Part shown: positions 11,721-25,667 of the stretch, piece by piece
How the letters are laid out: every line of letters starts with the position of its first letter
Numbering within the stretch: the first letter of the stretch is position 1
DNA from: Lithospermum erythrorhizon
Lineage: Eukaryota; Streptophyta; Magnoliopsida; Boraginales; Boraginaceae
Length of the DNA: 64,000 bases
Direction of reading: 5' to 3'
Assembly (NCBI GenBank): GCA_019722365.1
Contig: JADFUC010001979.1
Coordinates: forward strand, 1-64,000
Notes under the pieces: generated by a model
Databases searched by the model: none
Told to the model about the DNA's origin: nothing
What the model saw: the letters and a program-made list of their open reading frames with translations, nothing else
Program-made: the position numbers and the translations under genes

Positions 11721-12700
11721 ATCTTGTTATGTGAACAATAATTGAATATTATGGCTTACCATTATATCCAGGTTGTTTGTTCACTAGCAATACTATGTGT
11801 TTATTTGTCTTAATTTCACGTATAACTGTTGTTTATAAATCGAGTGAAAAATGAAGTCCCACAAACTACAATTTCTAGAGGACAACCTGAAAGTGTTGAT
11901 AAGAGAACCTCTCAAGTCTAGAAATATAAGATAGCCATTCACCTTGGTTAGATGTTGACAGTCTGGGGCGACAAACATTTGATGACCAACATAGTGATTG
12001 ATGATCAATTCTCTTGGATCGTAGAGCTTTACAAGTTTGATCGATCTTATATTTCTCCGGTTGCATAATGAGAATTTGGATTGACCCATTTGCAAAATCA
12101 TAGAAGATAATATATATGTGTCCTATGATGTTTGCTTAGAGCATTAGTTAGCAGTGCCCAGACACTGCGTATATAACTACTTATGTTATATGAGTTGTGT
12201 CTTTTGTATGTCAAGCGTCTTTCACTTAGCCGAGGGGATTATAATGGCGTATGTTGGGTGACACGGTAAGTATAGCGTGGGTGTTGATATATTATAAAGG
12301 AATTTATCAATCAGCGATATGATGTAGTCTCGGGCCTCTCGATAGGTATTGTAGTGATTGGTTTATGGGGACGCCATAGTACTGATTCGGTTAAATTTCG
12401 GTAAAGAAAGTAGAGTGGGTGTTTCGCTGACTAGCCGCCTTCTTATAGTTAGCGCATGACTACAGATCGCGTGATAAAGGAATTGTAAAGTTGATTATTT
12501 ATGTCAAAAGTGAAAATAAAAATAAGGCTCCAGGCCATTACACCGTTGCTCGAATGAATCCGCAGGTGTGGTGTAGCCTTAGCTTTCCTATCCTTCGTGC
12601 GCGGTGTATGGTTATTTAGACATTGATATGTGATGCACTCTTTGGTTGCCTAAACGAGCAGTCCTCGTATGTGTTGGCTTGACAACCTGTGATGTGTCTA
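11710..12700. other. Possible 3' LTR and flanking non-coding DNA
   Basis: Follows the polypurine-like tract of the plus-strand copia relic. There is no coding potential that I can defend; two overlapping minus-strand frames at 11,793-12,101 are not recognisable. LTR ends were not identified. Confidence 0.3.
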
Positions 12701-14300
12701 ATTTTTAGAAAAAATGGATGAGAAAAAGTATAAATGTATTTAATTTGAAAATTAATTTTTGATAATGAGTATAGGTAGATTGAAGTTGGTTATAAGTATA
12801 TTCAACTTTTAACAAAATTTATAAGTTTTCATCTTCAAAATCTTATGAATTTTTAATCTCGAGTATAAGAAAAGATTCTTTGCTTTAAAAAATAATTTTA
12901 ATTTTGTTTAGAATTGTGGAAATGAGTTCATCCGAAAATAAATAGATAAGTTGTAATTTCAAGAATTCTCCTCTTAATTTTTATGTTAACTTTAAGAAAT
13001 ATGAATATATTCTCAATGTTAAAGTTAATATTGTTAATATCTTTTTAATGTATTATGTTCATGATACTAAGATTATTTTCATGTTTTTTGTTAATATAGT
13101 CATTGTTTTAATGTTTATATCGTTTTAATGTATTATTGTTTTAATGTTTATATGTTCATGTTTTAATATTGTGCTCTTTACTTTAATTAATACTCTGTAA
13201 CATACAATTAGTTACTAGCATAACATATAATTAATAATAATTAATAATTAATTAATTGATAGAACAAAATTGAACAATAAAAATTAACAAATATTGTCGT
13301 GCACATACATCAATAAAAAATAATAGTTAATAATTATTGAAAAATAATAATAAATCATTAATAACATATAATTAATTAATAACATATAATTAAGTAATAT
13401 ATTAATAATTGTTTGAAAAAAATTGAACAACAAAACTTAACAAATCAGTTTATAGATTCAACTTGCGTTGAATGTGCTCATTAACTCAACGAATAAGCAT
13501 GACGTCCACTGAAATATTAAATGATAGAATTTTCACCACTCGTTCGCTAAGGATAAAATCAGCATAAATTTGTGGGTGAGAAATTTATGACGGGGAAGGC
13601 GGGAAATACGTCTCTCCACATTGTCATGAGACCTAGTTCAAGGAATGAAATTAAATTGGAATCTTGTCTTTTTATCTTACATTATTAATCAATCAAACCG
13701 CTATGATTTGCTCATTAGCCTAAGTTTTGGTTTCATAATAAGAGCACATAAAGATGCAAGGGTCTCATTAGCATTTTCAAAATTGGATCGCGTAATTTTG
13801 ACCAGGAAAGAACCCCTGAGGAGTTGAAGTAGCTACAAAACTAAAACAAGAAAATTGTAATCTGCAACTCATACATGGTTTACAAGTGAGACCTCATTGA
13901 TGTCCATAAACCAATGCAATCCACGGTTAAAGATTGCATCGCAATTTATTTTGTTATCTGCTGACTACTGGATTTGATAAAACAATGGAGGCATCTTCAG
14001 GCTGATGTTATACTACTCCTCTTCAACAACATAATGGGTGTGATTGCATCTGTTCTTGGCCTCCATCCAATCTAATCGAAGGCGTCAACCACCATATTAA
14101 GAAGTTCTGTTAGGCTGTTTAGGAATTTCGCATTATCAGTGCAAATAACTAAGGAATAGAGCATCATTGATAGTCAACTATAGAGTAAATAATACTCCAT
14201 TTAAACAAGTTTTGCTGAAAGAAATAAATGTCCTGCTGATGACAGTTCGTGCGAGTAATTAACACTTAACAGCAACAAACGACTAACGAACTGCCAGAAG
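12701..14300. repeat. AT-rich non-coding DNA with an AT-rich tandem duplication
   Basis: Very AT-rich. Near 13,225-13,295 and again near 13,370-13,445 the order AACATATAATTAAT, then AAATTGAACAA, then TTAACAAAT recurs, indicating a duplicated unit of about 150 bp. No gene is visible. The right part may be the untranslated end of the PHD-GNAT gene. Confidence 0.45.
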
Positions 14301-14579
14301 TGTAACCTGGAACCTATGGTATTCAATGAAGGTATTACAAGGGTGTTTGTCAATCGACATCATTCAGTTTTTAAAAGCGAGATTGTTTTAGTTAATCTGT
14401 AAATTCATAATCAGAAAATCTTATTGAAGCAAATTGAAAGACAAGGAAGCTGAACAAGCTTTTTCAAATTTATTCCTGGCTTCATGTTGCTATATGTTTT
14501 GAGAACTGTATTAAGGATGAATGCACACAGAAACTATACTACATGCACTTCAGAAGTTGCAAAGCATGCTGATTAAATC

Positions 14580-14811
14580 CTATAAGTGCAGATAAAAAGG
14601 AAGGGAAATACGTACTGTATGAATTCTCGATCTACAATCATAGTCTTTATCATGGTCTTCTTGATAAACCTCTGAGTCAGCACTGTTGCCATCTGTATAT
14701 CTTACACTAGCTTCGTTATTCATTAATACTGCTAAAAGTTTCATTTTCCAATCATGCGTAACATGAGGCAAAACTTCAGCTTTGAAGCACTGCCCAACTG
14801 GTTGGTGGAAC
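14580..14811 (-). other. 3' flank of the PHD-GNAT gene with an unassigned open frame
   Basis: Directly after the stop codon a second frame runs to 14,580 with an acidic end (SEVYQEDHDKDYD) and a donor-like GTACGT near 14,613. It is in a different frame from the last exon. The only nearby acceptor would need a 36-nt intron and would then meet a stop. I treat it as 3' UTR. Confidence 0.3.
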
Positions 14812-17800
14812 TTAGGATTCATTACCTTTTAGTAGGCACAAGGTTGATGGTATGTTTTCTTGCAAGAGTTTCTGGCAGATGATAGCTCCCTGGAAATTAA
14901 GGAAAGTATAGTTTAAAAGGCTTAATCGGTCAGACATGGTCATCTTTGAGAAGCCAAAAGAAGTAGTCCAAGTGTCGAGAGCAGTTTCAACTGCTGGCAG
15001 AACAAGTCTTTCCACTCCCAATTCCATGAGTTTCTGCAAACAATGTAAACGAAACATGTTAGGGAGCAAACTACCGAGGAGTGTACAAGTTAGGTCAGAT
15101 AGAGTATACAAACTTAAGGCAATAAGGCATATAACAGATCACCAAAAAATCTTCTCTTGAAGTAAACAAATAGTGAAACATACGAATGTAATCGAAGATA
15201 CAAACTACATAACCATATATTATTGGACATTAAGTAGCAACATTGCCTTACTAACTTTGCTTAGCAGTACTGCAATCAATAGAAATTCCGAGGGTGGAGT
15301 ACTTCGGATTCCATGAAAATACAATGATAGAAGGGTTAACATTTAACAAATTCTAAAACTTGATAGCTTAACTTCCACTGAAGACTTAGGGACTGGGAAA
15401 AGGGGAATGGCAACTACGTAATAGGTATATATAGAAAGAAAAGAACAGTTTTTATAACATTGGGAAGCAACCACAGATCAAATTTCAGGTGACCGTCCTA
15501 AGTGGAAACACCAGTTGCAGAAATTGCATTAAAGGCTCTTTAAGTTAACATTAAAAAAAAAAAAATCAACGGTACCCTTGAACGTTGATTTCTTTCATAG
15601 GTAAGTTTCTTATCTTCAGATAGCAAGCATTGTACAAAGATAATTGATTATGTCCAATATTAACTACAGGGCATCAAGAAAGTATTTTATTTTCTTTTTT
15701 TCACTTGGAACTAAGAGTTCAGGAGCATATAACCTTTTCGAGCTCATCCATCAGAATCCGACACATCCCACTTCTGCGAAAGTGAAAACGAGTAGCAACA
15801 AATGGGACCTCTGCTAGCTTCTCACCATAAACCCTTTAAAAACATTTAGAATATATTAAGTAGCATGCTGAAAACTAATAATACGAATAGTCTATCTGAC
15901 CTTGCATGCAATTACCTCACTGTAGCTGTAGTAATCAATTCATCATTTTTCTCCAGCAGCACCGTGTAGAATCCAGGAAAGCTCAATCGCCTGAGCTCTG
16001 ACCTGCAATGCAAGTGAAGCACCAACTACATGTAACACGCTACTTACAAATAAGAAATGAATATAAGAAAATAAGGTAACACTGCAAAATAATCCAGTAA
16101 AAAAGGAAGAACATATAATATAAGCAAAATCAGCAATACAATTAAGAGAAGGATTCTTTACCAGAATTGAAAGTACATTGGGAATGATATAATTAACAAA
16201 TTAGCAGGAATAATGAGAACACTTCCCAAGGGACTTAAAGAAGCAAGAAGGTAGTAGAAGGAGGAAATCATAGAATGTCTTAAATTTTCTCATTTTTATC
16301 TTATTTTCATACATTGCTTCCTTCCCAATGGTTGAGAGTGGGAGCATTTACTAATATATACATGAGTACATAACTACATGCGCACATAATTATATTTGGA
16401 AATTTTGTAATTAGACTTTATCAAATGGGGGTCGAGAACGTGAGTGAATTTATCCATTGGAATGGCATACAACATTGTACTATAGCAGTGATTGCAAGGC
16501 CTACTGGAGTTCTTTTTATTACACCTACAACAAAACCACATACTGCGTAGTTATGTTATGGAGTGGCGAATTTGACAAATTGTTTGATGACATGTTCTCT
16601 TGATAGAGGATTATATGAACTCATAGTTTGACCTTGAGAACTAATAAAAGATAGATTGAATTACCGTCTACAGAAAATCATATCCTCAATAAGATCTCTT
16701 TTAGTAAGAGGTTCTTTTATAGGTAGAAAGCATTCATGCATCACACTAAGTGCAACATTAAGCTTGCTATAGGTTGCTACAGAGGATCCATCATGACCAT
16801 CACACTTGCCATCTTCTGCTTCTCGGTATTTTACCAACGTCCATGTTAAATTATCATCTCCCACGGGTACAGCTTTTCCAAGAAGCTGGTGGAGACCCTC
16901 AAAAATCTATCAATGATTCATGTGTTATCTTTTAAATTAAATCCAGCTCCAATATATGCATATAGATGATCCTGCATGTGGCAAGAACAAATTATGTACC
17001 TTTTTGCACTTCGTATTACAAAACCAAATTCCATCAAGATCTCTCGTGTTCTGCATGTAGGCTTTATCGTGCAGGCATCTCACATGATCTGATTCAAGGC
17101 AAACTACCATATTAGAAGCATAACGACTAGACAGTACCAGGGGTTCTTAAACACTGTCTTTACATGTTAAAAAGCTAGCATAACGTACATGCAAGTGCTG
17201 ATTCTAAATTGGATCAGAAAACTCACATTGACGCTCACATTGGCTGCACCTGAGACCCCTGTTATCACTTTCAAATTCCGTGTTTCTATCAAAATTATTT
17301 CCACATACTGCACAACAACACGATGGGCAGAACCAGTCTCCTTCAGGAAGAACCTGTTTAAAGGAAACAAAATCAAGCAATGAATAATCAGTTAGTATCA
17401 ACAGGGTCTTAAATTGAGCATTTAATGGGACAGGTTAACTTATTTTCTTAAGCCTTCCTTCAACGAAAAACTACTAGAGTTGGAACTACTTCTGTTATTC
17501 CCTTACACACAACAGAGCTGGAACAAATCAGCCAAACATAACCCTAAACAACTTCTAAATAAATTATGTGGATGCATGAATGAGAAATAAAAAGTGTACC
17601 TTCAGACCAACGCATTCCTTATGGTAAGAAGATGGACAATGATCACATAATACTAAGTTGCCTCCATCATGACAGACTGAGCATATATAGTCATTCATGT
17701 TCAGCTTATGATTCCCCTTCACATCATGGGACTTCATCCTTGAAGACTTGGATCTCCTTTCATGTTCCATTTGTAACTGACAGTTCAAGAGTGTCTTGCC

Positions 17801-20800
17801 ATCCTCTAGAAAGATATTTGCAGCTGGTCTACAGAAACTGCTGCCAGCATGAACTTCAAACTTGCTGATACTGAAAGTGCAATGGCAACAGCCGCATATG
17901 ATCCCATCACGAGTTATTTTTCCCTGAATAATGATGGACTCACTATCCCTTTCTCGATAATATACTTTTTCTCCAACCCCAACCACATTGTTTTCTATTA
18001 ACCAAGATAATACAGTACGAGGCGATTGGTTTAAGGAAGGAATACCATCTTGAACTGCTCTTTTACTTGATCGCAGCACACGCGTTGAACAATAAGCAGG
18101 ACCATTCTCCCCCAAATCACTTGAAGGCTGAGATGTATGTCCATTGTTTAGAAATTGGGGGACAACTTCTTGGCGTTTAGTTTGACGAGGTGAATTATCT
18201 CCAACACTGCTATTCCTCTTTTTTCCTTTCCTAGTAGCCCGATTGTCAGCCTTGCTGGGCTTAGCAGGGTACTCCGACAGTAACATCCCAGAAGAAGATT
18301 CAGATTGGATCTTCTCAGATAAACGACCTTGTTTAAAGGAATTTTCTTCAAACTCAACTTCAATGGGATGGGAATCAGTCACTGGTCTCTTGGATCGATT
18401 TTTCACTATCTTAACTTGCCGTTCTATAAAGGCCTTTACGTCATTCAAGCTGGGGCCCTCAACTCTGTTTTTCAGTTTCCGAGCTTTAAGAGAATGTGAT
18501 TTTTTGCCATTCATTTCAGTACTCTTAGTGCAATTGACTCGTACTTCAGATTTCTTCTTCTGTCTCTTCGCTTTTCTTTTGAGAGACGGGATTACACTAT
18601 CAGATGAACACGGACTCCCGGGATTGCCTTGCGTAATGGGCAAGAAACTAAGTTGGTCATCTTCAGCATACAGAGACGGAGTTCTCTGCTTGTTATCATG
18701 CAATGGAGAACGAAATTGTGATTTTCCCTTCAACAGCCTACACAGCTCACGAAGCGAATAGTAGTGAATCCCCTCAGGGGAAACATAACGCAATCTAGTT
18801 ATGTTATCCCTATTAAAATAAATTTTATAGCCCAGACATAAAAGATGACCTTTTATTTTATGGATTAGTTTCCTCTTCTTTGATTGACCATCACCATAAT
18901 TAAAAACTGCATCTGGATATAACCCAGGCCCTGGAAGCATATCAGGGGCCACAGGAAGCCATTCAATCTTTTGCTTGGTCATCTGAGAGGGAGATTCTTT
19001 ACCATTCTCTTCACATACTATTTCAGAACAATGATTTGGGCTTGAAGGTTTAGGTTCTAAGGTAGATGGAAGAAACGGAACTTCTTCTTCAAGGCTAGGC
19101 ATTGAAGAGAAAGCAGGATCATGTGAATTAAAGTAGTGAGGAAATCCGAAGGGTACAATGGGAAAAGAATTTCCAGTAAAAGAACCAGGCTTCAGTATAG
19201 CATCAAGATCAGACTCAGAGAGTTCCAATAACTGCTGGTCTTCCTGCAGAAGGCCTGAAGAGTTTAACTCAATAAAAATTTGATTTATGGCGATCTTGAG
19301 ATTATCATACCAAACTTGTAACACCCATTTTTTCCAGCTATCACTGTCAGCATTAGTCCACTCCTTAATATCTTGAAACCCCGTTAGCCGGGTTTCATAC
19401 CAAATTTGCTTCACTGATACGATAAGGGGCCAATGCTGCTCCATTTCCTCTATCAGCTCGAGGAACAGCCAATTTCCTCGAGGTTTCCAATTGTCCAACA
19501 TCTCATCCCAATCTTGAGTGATACGCAATGTTGAGACATGTGCCTTCATTTCGTCTCCCATATCTGGGAAGAAAATCTTTCTTTCCTCTGACCCATCTTC
19601 ATGGTCGAAAATGACACCTTCCCACCAAGCATCATTATGATACATATCTACACATTCTCCATAATGGATAGACCATTGACTCAGGTCAAGACAAGGCGGA
19701 AAAGGCCTAATTATCCCACGATAGTTCAGAGCTACACCATCGAGGTTATCCTCCCCATCAACAAATGAAGACACATTAACACATTCGGTTATATAATCAG
19801 TACCCTCATCTGACAACAGATGATCATACTGCACATTACGAGTCAAATCACCCCCGCTGATCACAGTAGCAGAATGCCATGATCCGAAGAACCCTTCTTC
19901 CAAACTCCTCACCTGCATAATTTCAACAATGTTAGGTATTAGCATTGCCAACAAAAGAGAACCAGCACAAAAGAAGATTTTGGAGAAATCCAACAGATTC
20001 AATTCCAGCTTAATTCTCCAAATCCCAACCAGATATTCATATTCCTGACACTGAAAAGTGCATAATTGTCAACTGAAACCCAAAAACCTCGACTCTTCAA
20101 TCAAAGCAAACCCTTGCAAGTAAATTACGATAAAATCAAGAAGACGGATGGGAGTGGTTGAATACACCCCGGATATTCAATTCATAAATTATCCACACTC
20201 ATCAAATAACACATTCTAAAGCATCATAGGGCAATTCATCAGCATTCTACTGTTTGCAGAGCATCAGATTGCCACTCCATGCAGAAAGTCAAAGAAATGC
20301 AGATAACAACACATAATTCAATCAAGAATGAATTGGAAAAATCACCCAAATAACAGATTTTTACCATAAATCCATAACTGATAGAAAGTAATTCCTTGAT
20401 TGATCTTCATCTTGATAAAATAATTTATACATGTTTATACAATAATTGCTAGGCTAATATTTTGGCTAAATATATGATTTGCTCATTACAATGGCAAATA
20501 TCATGCAATGCAATAACTACAAAATAATTATCTTAATGTACAAATATACTAAAGTATATTCTAATGATAACCATGGCAATTCATCAGCATTCTACTTTTC
20601 CCAAAGCATCAAATTCTCATTTCATGTAGAAAAACAACCAAATGCAGATAATAGCACAGAATGCAATCAATAATTACTCAGCATATCTTACGGACATGCA
20701 TTTCAATGATAAGAACACGAGTCTTAAAAATCTACTGGCACTCTTTCATGCGATGTGGTTTGAATGTATGAATGTGATGCCGTATTATTAAAAGTGTGGT

Positions 20801-21286
20801 TTAAAGGGAAGGCTCAAGTGTGTGACGATTGAAAGCCTTGTCCAGCGCGATTTGCTGCTTATGTGTAGGCGAAGGGCATGGTAGCTTAGGAATCACCAAG
20901 TTTTCAAACTTTTAATAATTACTCAACACATTTTTACCATAAGTCCATAACCATGGCAATTCATTAGCATTCTACTTTTCTCAGAGAATCAGATTCTCAC
21001 TCCATGCAGAAAAACAACCAAATGCAGATAATTCAATCAAGAACTGATTTTAAAGAATATCCAAACATAGATTTTTACCATAACCAATAAACTAAAACCT
21101 TAATCCAAGCCCAAAAGACAACAACAAAGCATAAAAAAACCCAAAAAACCACTATAAAGCAGAATGAAAACAACAAAGCAATAAGAAACGATTACGTTTA
21201 GAATTGAATACCTCAACTTTTGCATCAGGGAGGAGCTTAGGAACAATTTCATGAATAACCCTTCTCCTCTTTCTCCCCGCCGCCAT
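14812..21286 (-). CDS. PHD-finger and GNAT acetyltransferase-type chromatin protein (IDM1-like)
   Basis: Likely a nuclear chromatin protein of the plant family 'acyl-CoA N-acyltransferase with RING/FYVE/PHD-type zinc finger', to which the histone acetyltransferase IDM1/ROS4 belongs. Eight exons on the minus strand: 21286-21212, 19912-17600, 17353-17227, 17088-17000, 16906-16665, 16002-15916, 15833-15734 and 15033-14812; all junctions are GT-AG and keep frame, giving 1084 aa. The N-terminal ~150 residues look Agenet-like, with WW-rich segments. Basic linker at ~450-560; TDBD-type domain at ~657-740; PHD finger from residue 767 with a full C4HC3 set (CSVC, CDHC, H, C, CPSC), followed by a second zinc-binding stretch containing CSQCERQYH. 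GNAT fold ~880-1060, with the acetyl-CoA loop RRSGMCR at 997-1003. Exon 1 has a strong basic cluster (GRKRRR), a plausible nuclear signal. Substrate and target are not shown by sequence. Confidence 0.88.
20229..21085. repeat. Three dispersed direct repeats in intron 1 of the PHD-GNAT gene
   Basis: Copies begin near 20,229, 20,572 and 20,950. Each has GGCAATTCATCAGCATTCTA or a variant, then CAGATTCTCACTCCATG or a variant, then AAATGCAGATAA. Copies 1 and 3 also share TTTTTACCATAA nearby. The units are about 110-150 bp and spaced about 340-380 bp apart. Confidence 0.7.
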
Positions 21287-22656
21287 TGAAGTACAATTCA
21301 GTTATGGTGCTGACTATGTTTGTGTCACTTTTTTGTTTATGTATATATATATAATATATAGTAATATTTTATATATATTGCATTGTTTTTCAGGGTTATT
21401 TTTTTATATACTTAAAAAAGAATCTAGAGATAATTCTTGAAAATGTGATTTATCTATGCAAAATGTAACGTACGAGGTTGTTTTTTTACAAAACAAACAT
21501 GTTTGACTGTGTATGTTATTGTAATGCATGTGAGTATATTTAGAAATTATGGTGAGTAAAACCTTAAAAATGAAAAATGTGAGGATAAGTGTAGGTAAAC
21601 ACGTGGGACTATTTCAGTATCGTACGTAGGATCCCACGTTGTACTTTTTCTTGACCAAATTCATGGTCCCTAGACGTTGGAATACTTCAAAATTATGCCG
21701 ATTGAGGTCCATTTTTTACATTTAGAGGTTGAGGCATTTTCTAGGATTGGAGCTGAGGAGAAATAGGTCCCTTGCATCAGCTCACCCCACCTGGGCCGAT
21801 CAGGAATAGCTGATTGTGGTTCCAAAATCTCTGTATTACAATTAGTTTCACCAAGTTTGTTACGTTGTTAGAGGCCGATCCAGGCGTGAGGTGATATTCT
21901 GAACTAATTTTGGGTAGTTTTTCTATTCGGTTCAGAGTTTTAGACATATGATCTCTATAGTCTATATATATGAGTGTTATGAGTCGCTATGAGTGTGTGA
22001 AAATATCTGAAAATCATCCCAATAATGGTTGGAAATCGATGCTTGTAGGATTTAGAATATGAATAGTTTGTGCTTATTCTTAAAATTATGAGTTTATTAT
22101 AATTTTTGGTAAGGTTAAAAAGTCGTGAGATATTAGCGTATATGAGATCTTGTATCTAGGAGTTTTAGTGTGAGAAAACATCCAGTAGGCTGGATGTCTT
22201 TGCGTGTTGAGGAGACGGGGTAAAATCGTTATGCCAATTTAATTTTCACACTATTTTATTTATGTTTGTCATATATGAATTAGTTGTATATCATCTTGTT
22301 TGCTTGTTGTTGTTATATCCTGGATGGAATCTGAGTTATAGTCAATTATGAGATTGTCAATAATGGTATATGATTCGCAACAATTTTCAATAACTTCATT
22401 GGCCTGATAGCTGTATCTGGCCTCTATCAAAAGAAAAAGATACCGGGTTCGATTTAGGTAAAGGGGTATATTGCTCATAATTCATCAGTTTCGTGCGCGT
22501 ATGTGAGGCTTTCGTTTGAACAATTTGATTAAACTTTAGAATTTAATTAATATTTAATATTGTATGTAATTTATAAACACATGTTAAAAAAAATCATTTT
22601 CAAGTATGAATAATAAAACTTTATCTTTTAGTTTTATAGACTTAATCATCATCATG

Positions 22657-22687
<31 letters not shown>

Positions 22688-23614
22688 CTCAAATCCAAGT
22701 ATTAATATATATAAGTTTACTAAAATAAGACAAATATTATCCATCCAGTAATTTACCAACACTTAGGTCAAAGTACAAAAAAGAAAGCTACCTATTTCAT
22801 GATTTGTTAATCAAACTTCAAATTTCATAAGATAGGAATCATTGATACACATTCAGGTGAGTTTAAGTTACTTATTGCACCAATTTTATTATAATATCTT
22901 GTGTTAAAGTAGTATTTCAATTCATATATTTGCTTTAATTGTCATTAATCACCAAAATTGTGTGCTATTAAACTAAATCAGCTAATAATCTGAAAATTAA
23001 GAACATGAAGATATGAAACTAAATTAAAATTACTTAATAAAATAAATTTTGATTGTTGGAGTAATTTTATGAAATTCAGATGTACGATTAGTAATTGTGT
23101 ACCTGATAATTTAATTTGGATATTTAATGTGTGAATAAGTCTTGACTGCATATTTGGTTTAATTTGGAAGTGTTGACTCGTTGACTTTATTGTTGAAGTC
23201 AGTTCCATAGCTTGTGTGGATGCTGAATTGGTAGCGCCTCGTGAGTCGAGAGAGTGCTAGAATGTGTGATTTGACGAGTATTTAGTTGGACTGGGAAAAT
23301 GTTGTTGGTTTTTGGATGATTTTTTTCATCATCTAATTAATAAATGTCGTTTCGTTGTACTTAGAAATATAAGGGCGAGAAAATTTTCCATGTAACGTTC
23401 ATATAGACATGCCAACATGCCATATATGTATATACAATTGTGCATATATTCAATTACATTTTAGATTCAAATAGTTCATATATCAATTTTCTTTATGAAA
23501 ACATAGAGCGTGGGATGTAGGTATGTAATTGAATTATTTCAAATTTAAAAGACTCTAGTCAATCTACACAGGTGCTTCTTAGCTGATGTTGGACCGAATC
23601 GGGAACAGAAGTAA
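21287..23614. promoter_or_regulatory. Shared upstream region of the divergent PHD-GNAT and PIG-H genes
   Basis: The two start codons face away from each other across about 2.3 kb. The region is AT-rich, with an AT run at 22,660-22,687 and a TA-rich stretch at 21,337-21,362 close upstream of the PHD-GNAT start. No gene is visible; two minus-strand frames (22,269-22,478 and 22,978-23,208) have no recognisable product. Confidence 0.4.
22660..22687. repeat. AT dinucleotide microsatellite
   Basis: A 28-base alternating TA run in the region between the PHD-GNAT and PIG-H genes. Confidence 0.9.
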
Positions 23615-25414
23615 ATGGAGGAACTTTCCTTGACTGCTATCGAGGGAAAAGGATACAGATACATTCGCGATGTGACTATGGGCCGACCTGAAGTCATCGA
23701 CATCCACCATATCATTCTCAAGAACAATGCTAGAAAGGGTCACGTTTTCTGCATTTTCACAGCTGTTCTTCTTGTACCAGTTTCTTTTCTCAATTTTTCA
23801 GTCCAGGTGCTAGTCGATCTGATATATGAAACATGTGAACTTCAATTCACCAGAAGTTATCTGGTTATTAAACTATTGAACTGGTTGTAGTGAATAGTGT
23901 TATCTTGTTTTCTTCGAGTTGAAACATTCTTTGTTTTCCATTTTTAACATGCCTTTTCACTTAAGTTTTGGGTAGTTTGGATGTGATTTAAGAAAGTTTT
24001 TTATGCTGTCTTCAAAAAGTAATGAATTAGTTTAGCTTTTATTTGGAGGTTATATCTTTCTTACTTTATTTGGAGGTTATATCTTTCTTACTGTTTTAAA
24101 AAAAAATTATAGTATGTGAATTGTGATGACCATTGATAATGCAGGGAAATTCAGCCGCTATAGCTTTGTTCTGGGGCTTGCTAATTTGTGGGTGTCTCAT
24201 TAGAACAATTAAGGGGAACCAAGTTAATAAAGGTTTGTCTATCTGATGATTGGCTGCTCTAGTTCTGTGTGTGTGCTATCTTTCCAGTGGTGAACATTGC
24301 TTACTTGATTTGATCATTTGTCCATCTTTTTTCGGAGTAACCTGTTTTCTTCTTCTCGAGCCTCATTATACATAGTTATTCATATTGGTTTGTTTTAACT
24401 CCATTACTTTGTGTTTTATGTTGAAAATTTGGTCTCGTTATACTAGTCGTGAAATGCTTAGTCCTTATGTAATTGACATAGATAGTAATCTGCTAAGTGG
24501 TTAGCATTTTATCCTGCTTGTTCTTTTATGCTTCCTCCAGGAGAATGTAAAGGATGGTTTGGTGTTTGTATGTAGCAGAATCTGTTGTAATTCTTCCAGG
24601 TTTTGGTCTTCAGCTGGAGACTCATTATCAAAGGTACTAAGTAAACTCTCACTCTGTACTCCAATTAACGTATACATGATTTCTACTATCTAAGTCCTAT
24701 AGTGAAGGATTGACCTTTATGGATATGCTCTTCACACTGAGATAGTTGGTATATGGGGAAGAGCTCTCATTGTCTGGGAGTGTTACAATTTAGTTAGTAA
24801 GGAATCCGGAAGAATATTCTTAACTATCTGGGATTAACATTACATGAAACATGGCATTATTATGTCAATTCTCCCCCTGACTTGCCAATGTCACTTATGC
24901 TTTCCACATTCATGTTGTTTCTCCTTTCTGATTTATTGTATTTCCTCGATAGTGGGAGAACAATAAGACGCTTTGTTCCTGCTAACAAGATTTTGAAACC
25001 AGTTCTGAATGAATGTGTGACCCCAGTCACGTGTTACTGGATTTTGGTTCTGATTCTACATGATGAAGGTGAATTCCAGTTGGTCTTCAAGGTGAGGAGT
25101 ATTTCCTTCCCTGGAAATTAGTATTTTCGTTTAACTATGAAGGCTAAGGTTTTCGATACTTCAGTAAATTAGTGTTGATGACACGTATTCTAACAGTTGA
25201 AGGTTAACTTTTCTAAGTTCTTTTAGAGCTTCATATCTTTGTTTATTTGGTTCTGTTTTATTCTGAACTGGCAGTACTCCGTTACATTGACACTAGTGTT
25301 TTATGAAATTCTCAGGAATTACGTCCACCAGTCAATATGTTGGTTCCTGTATGGAAGGCTTTATGTGCAGCAACTGAAATTGGAGGCGACATCAGTGCAT
25401 CGTTCTGTCAATGA
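23615..25414 (+). CDS. PIGH: PIG-H: phosphatidylinositol N-acetylglucosaminyltransferase subunit H
   Basis: Subunit of the ER complex that makes GlcNAc-PI, the first step of GPI-anchor synthesis. Five exons: 23615-23806, 24145-24232, 24579-24633, 24953-25091 and 25316-25414, giving 190 aa, close to the usual size for this family. Two hydrophobic segments (residues ~42-61 and ~67-83) form the short membrane hairpin. After these comes the family's most conserved part: ESVVILPGFGLQLE, RRFVPANKILKPVLNE, VTPVTCYW, then FKELRPP. All junctions are GT-AG. The start is the first ATG after an in-frame TAA immediately upstream; an additional non-coding 5' exon cannot be excluded. It is non-catalytic; the enzyme activity is assigned to PIG-A. 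Confidence 0.9.
24039..24092. repeat. 27-bp tandem duplication in PIG-H intron 1
   Basis: Two identical adjacent copies of a unit beginning TTATTTGGAGGTTATATC. A recent-looking slippage or synthesis duplication inside the intron. Confidence 0.85.
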
Positions 25415-25667
25415 TACCCCTTTTACTAACTTAATAACTATGCATCAGTAGTTTAGTCGACAATGGCAGACGATTACATTTACTAATAGCATGACAAACT
25501 TGAACAGAGAAGGAAAAACTAAACTGACTATCGTTTTCCCCGGTGCATATTGTGGGGGTATTTTCTTTATTTTAAGCACCACAGCCAGCTTCTGATACAA
25601 GGTTGTTTTTTATGCAATTTAATTACTACTATATGCTTTTATGTTATTTGAATTCAAGCCTACCTTA

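Noticed and set aside
14776..14811. A 36-nt intron joining the last PHD-GNAT exon to the downstream open frame
   Set aside because: Too short for a plant intron, and the joined frame meets a stop at once.
18243..18761. 172-aa plus-strand open frame
   Set aside because: It is antisense to the large exon of the PHD-GNAT gene, whose minus-strand protein has clear domains.
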